Assembly (NCBI GenBank): GCA_043101615.1
Contig: JBICID010000134.1
Location: 1-24,480 of the forward strand
Reading direction: 5' to 3'
Length of the DNA stretch: 24,480 nucleotides
Source of the DNA: JBLHKT01 sp043101615
GTDB lineage: Bacteria > Planctomycetota > Phycisphaerae > Phycisphaerales > UBA1924
The notes under the pieces were generated by a model that saw only the letters and a list, made by a program, of their open reading frames with translations, ran no database searches and was not told the DNA's origin. Shown piece after piece: positions 21,580 to 24,480 of the stretch (positions are counted from its first letter, which is position 1; each line of letters opens with the position of its first letter). The position numbers and the translations under genes were made by a program.

Positions 21580-24474
21580 ATGCCCCACACCGACACACAC
21601 GCCGCGCCGCCCGAACCCGAGGCCGTCGCCGACACCACGCACCACTCGAAGCCCCGCGACGTGACCCGCGAGACCCACTCCACCACCCGCTCCGACCACG
21701 CCCAACGCCCCCACCCCGCGCCGCCAGAGGGCCTCCGCCTCACCCGCCTCACCCTGCACGGCTTCAAGTCCTTCGCCGACAAGACCACCTTCGAGTTCGA
21801 CGCACCCATCACCGGCATCGTCGGACCCAACGGCTGCGGAAAGTCCAACGTCGTCGACGCCATCAAGTGGGTCCTGGGCGAGCGATCCTCCAAGTCCCTG
21901 CGCGGCAAGGAGATGATCGACGTCATCTTCGCCGGATCCGCCGGACGCAAGCCCTCCGGACTCGCATCGGTCACCCTCACCTTCGACAACCCCCGCCTCT
22001 CCGACGAGCAGCTCGCCGCCCTCGCCGCCACCACCCAGTCCCCCACCCTCACCCTCACGGAAGAGCCGCGGGAGGCAACCGAAACCGATCTTGGTACAGA
22101 AACCGAGACCGAGACCGAGACCGAGACGGACGCCGAGACCTATCCCCCCGAAGCCGCCCACCCCGCCCACGACGAATACCTCACCGACGACGAGGCCGAC
22201 CACGCCGCCGAGGAGGGCCAGCGCGACGCCGAGACCATCCTCTCCGAGCGCGCCCGCATCCGTCGCGCACTGCCCATCGACGCCGAGACCGTCGAGGTCG
22301 AGCGCCGCCTCTACCGCGACGGCAAGAGCCAGTACGTCATCAACGGTCGCATCGCCCGCCTGAAGGACATCCGCGACCTCTTCCTCGACACCGGCATCGG
22401 CGCCGACGCCTACTCCATCATCGAGCAGGGCAAGGTCGACGCCATGCTGCTGGCCTCCCCGATGGAGCGCCGCACCATCTTCGAGGAGGCCGCGGGCATC
22501 GCCAAGTACCGCCAGCGCCGCGTCGAGGCCGAGCGGAAACTGGAAAAGACCGAGACCAACCTCGTCCGCACCCGCGAGCAGCTCGCCAGCACCGAGCGCC
22601 GCCTCAGGCTCGTCAAGGGCCAGGCCGCCAAGGCACGGCGCTACCGCGAGCTCGACACCGAGTGCAGCGCCCTCCGCGCCGCCGTCGCGTTCGAGCTCTA
22701 CGACGACCTCCGGCGCCAGCTCGAGGGCCTCACCAGCCAGCTCGCCTCCCTCGAATCGGTCCGCGCGAAGACCGCCGCCGCCCTCACCGAGGCCGAGCTC
22801 ACCCAGCAGGACGCCGAGGCCGACCGCCAGCGCGTCCTCGACCAGCGCCGCGAGCTCGAGGAACGCCTCGCCTCCGCCCGCCACCTGCTCGAGCGGGCCG
22901 ACCAGCGCAAGGCCATGGCCGAGCGCGCCATCGACGACTCGGACGCCCAGGTCGCCGCCGAGAAGCAGCGCCTCGAGACCCTGACCAAGCGGATCGACGC
23001 CCTCGACGCCGACGTCGAGGACGCCGCCGCCCGTGTCGCCGCCCTCTCCGAGAAGCTTTCTGACGCCGAGCGGGCCCTGGGCGCACTCGCCCGCGACCGC
23101 GCCGCCCTGCACGAGCGCCTCGCCGAGCAGCGGGCCCAGCTCAACGAGCAGCGCGCCGGCGCCGCCTCCATCGACCGCGAGCGGGCCGGCCTCGCCGCCC
23201 AGGCCGAGGCCGACGCACGCCGCGCAGAGTCCGTCCGAGAGCAGAAGACCGCCGCCGACCAGCGCCGCGAGCGGGCCGCCGCGGAGCTCGCCGACGCCGG
23301 CCAGACCATCGACCGCACCCGAGCCGAGATCGAGACGCTCGACGCCCAGCTCACCGCCGCAGGCCACACCCGCGCCGAGATCGACACCGCCGCCGAGTCC
23401 CTCTCCGCCGACCGGCGCGAGCTCGCCGACCGCGTCGGCACACTCGACGAGCGCCGCGTCCGACTCGAGTCCCGCAGACAGACCCTCGCCGAGATGATCC
23501 AGAGCCGCGAGGGACTCGCCGAGGCCGCCAAGGCCGTCCTCGACGCTCGCGAGCGGGGCGAGGGCTTCCAAGGCGTGCTCGGACCCCTCACCGACTTCAT
23601 CGAGACCGACCGCGACACCGCCGCCCTCGTCGAGGCCGCCCTCGGCGAACGCCTGGGCGCCATCGTCGTCCGCTCCATCGCCGACATGCCCACCGCCGAA
23701 GAGATCGCCGCCCTCCCCGGTCGCGTCACCTTCGTCCCCATCCAGGCCATCGAGCCGCCCGCGCTCCGCGCGGCACCCGCCGCCAACGTCCGCTCCGTCC
23801 GCTGGCTCGTCCACGGACGCGGCGGCGTCGAGGGCATCGAGAAGCTCCTCACCCGCCTGCTCGACACCACCGCCGTCGTCGAGACCACCGACTCCGCCAT
23901 GATGCTCGCCGCCGGCCCCATGCCCGGCTGGCGCTTCGTCACACGCGACGGCCAGGTCCTCGAGCCCGACGGACGCATCGTCGCAGGCCCCAGCGGCTCG
24001 GAGGCCACCAGCGGCCTGCTCGCACGCCAGTCCGAGCTCGCCGAGCTCGACCGCGAGCTCGCCGCCCTGCTCGACCGCCTCCGCGACCAGCGCACCGAGC
24101 TCGAACGCCTCGACGACAACGCCACCGCCCTCGAGTCCCGGCGCGCCGAGCTCGCCGCCCACCAGGCCCGCCTCGACCGCTCGCGCGTCCAGGCCGCCGC
24201 CGCCCTCGACCGCGCCGAGAACGAGCGCGACCGCCTCGCACGCGAGTCCGCCGCCGCCACCGAGGAGTCCGAGCGACTCGAGGTCCGCGCCGCGCTCATC
24301 GAGGCCGAACGCACCGAGCACGAGGACCGCGCCGACCGCCTCGCACGCCTCCACGACGAGATCGCCGACGTGCCGACCTTCAGCTACGCGGAAAAAGGTC
24401 CCGAGCGCAAGAAACCGCGGCGTAAAGGCGGAAGCGGATCGAAAAAGCGCGTGCCGGAGACGGTTCCGACCTAG
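21580..24474 (+). CDS. smc: Chromosome-partition SMC protein lacking its C-terminal ATPase half (truncated)
   Basis: 964 residues. SMC dimers organise and segregate the chromosome. Residues 1-50 are a disordered N-terminal extension. The N-terminal head follows: LTLHGFKSFADKTTFEF, Walker A GPNGCGKSN at 82-90, LRGKEMIDVIFAGS. Residues about 139-233 are an acidic insertion with an ET repeat, after which RRLYRDGKSQYVINGRIARLKDI, GIGADAYSIIEQGKVDAML and FEEAAGIAKYRQRR resume the normal head. Coiled coil runs from about 310 to 650, hinge about 655-800 (GFQGVLGPLTDFI, DGRIVAGPSG), then the returning coil. It stops before the LSGGE signature, Walker B and about 200-250 further residues of a full-length SMC. 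The last 32 or so residues (PTFSYAEKGPERKKPRRK...) are basic, not coil, and use different codons. ATG 21580 follows GGAGG. Confidence 0.85.
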   Translation: MPHTDTHAAPPEPEAVADTTHHSKPRDVTRETHSTTRSDHAQRPHPAPPEGLRLTRLTLHGFKSFADKTTFEFDAPITGIVGPNGCGKSNVVDAIKWVLGERSSKSLRGKEMIDVIFAGSAGRKPSGLASVTLTFDNPRLSDEQLAALAATTQSPTLTLTEEPREATETDLGTETETETETETDAETYPPEAAHPAHDEYLTDDEADHAAEEGQRDAETILSERARIRRALPIDAETVEVERRLYRDGKSQYVINGRIARLKDIRDLFLDTGIGADAYSIIEQGKVDAMLLASPMERRTIFEEAAGIAKYRQRRVEAERKLEKTETNLVRTREQLASTERRLRLVKGQAAKARRYRELDTECSALRAAVAFELYDDLRRQLEGLTSQLASLESVRAKTAAALTEAELTQQDAEADRQRVLDQRRELEERLASARHLLERADQRKAMAERAIDDSDAQVAAEKQRLETLTKRIDALDADVEDAAARVAALSEKLSDAERALGALARDRAALHERLAEQRAQLNEQRAGAASIDRERAGLAAQAEADARRAESVREQKTAADQRRERAAAELADAGQTIDRTRAEIETLDAQLTAAGHTRAEIDTAAESLSADRRELADRVGTLDERRVRLESRRQTLAEMIQSREGLAEAAKAVLDARERGEGFQGVLGPLTDFIETDRDTAALVEAALGERLGAIVVRSIADMPTAEEIAALPGRVTFVPIQAIEPPALRAAPAANVRSVRWLVHGRGGVEGIEKLLTRLLDTTAVVETTDSAMMLAAGPMPGWRFVTRDGQVLEPDGRIVAGPSGSEATSGLLARQSELAELDRELAALLDRLRDQRTELERLDDNATALESRRAELAAHQARLDRSRVQAAAALDRAENERDRLARESAAATEESERLEVRAALIEAERTEHEDRADRLARLHDEIADVPTFSYAEKGPERKKPRRKGGSGSKKRVPETVPT
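22102..22125 (+). repeat. Hexanucleotide tandem repeat inside the SMC head insertion
   Basis: Four exact copies of ACCGAG, followed by a degenerate copy. In frame it encodes alternating Thr-Glu, so a change in copy number would lengthen or shorten the acidic insertion by two residues per unit without shifting the frame. Confidence 0.9.
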
Positions 24475-24480
24475 CTGCCG

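Noticed and set aside
19188..24354. Very long minus-strand open frames opposite the FlgI-like and SMC genes (about 956 and 1013 codons)
   Set aside because: Low-complexity Gly/Val/Glu/Ala-rich products that mirror the codon bias of the real genes; no domain and no ribosome site.

Overview
The window reads as chromosomal DNA of a high-GC Planctomycetota bacterium, most likely class Phycisphaerae. This rests on three things seen here: DUF1559-like pseudopilins with the FTLIELLVVIAII N-terminus, secreted proteins ending in a Pro-Thr-Pro / hydrophobic / Arg-Arg-Arg-Arg sorting tail, and strongly C-ending codons. It is inference, since there is no rRNA in the window. No tRNA, rRNA, CRISPR array or transposase was seen.

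Layout. 23-3422 (minus): three tandem paralogous pseudopilin genes; the middle one has lost its stop codon. 3749-8703 (minus): an orphan undecaprenyl-phosphate sugar phosphotransferase, a zinc-finger-less DnaJ/CbpA-type co-chaperone, an exported CpeT-like/FKBP fusion protein, and malate dehydrogenase. 8795-9994 (plus): a PLP aminotransferase, divergent from mdh. 10074-10880 (minus): an unrecognised protein. 10988-12739 (plus): two tandem secreted paralogues with PEP-CTERM-like tails. 12818-13462 (plus): a flavin-reductase-like protein. 13805-18415 (minus): dcd (dCTP deaminase) and a B12-dependent ribonucleotide reductase, both deoxynucleotide genes. Between them sits a compact 467-bp element with 28-bp terminal inverted repeats made of GGCACTA heptamers, carrying a four-helix-bundle (23S rRNA intervening-sequence type) protein gene. 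18416-19424: about 1 kb without a gene, holding the dcd promoter and a palindrome nested in a hairpin. 19425-21416 (plus): a lipoprotein combining a FlgI-like domain with HEAT-like repeats. 21580-24474 (plus): an SMC protein with a large acidic insertion in its head that stops before the C-terminal ATPase half.

Most genes are single housekeeping or envelope genes with their own signals. The only clear functional pairing is dcd with nrdJ. The best candidate for something undescribed is the inverted-repeat element between those two genes. Next are the CpeT-FKBP fusion, the truncated SMC with a changed codon style at its end, the stop-codon loss in the pseudopilin array, and a set of apparently leaderless promoters sharing a GCTAG core directly before ATG.
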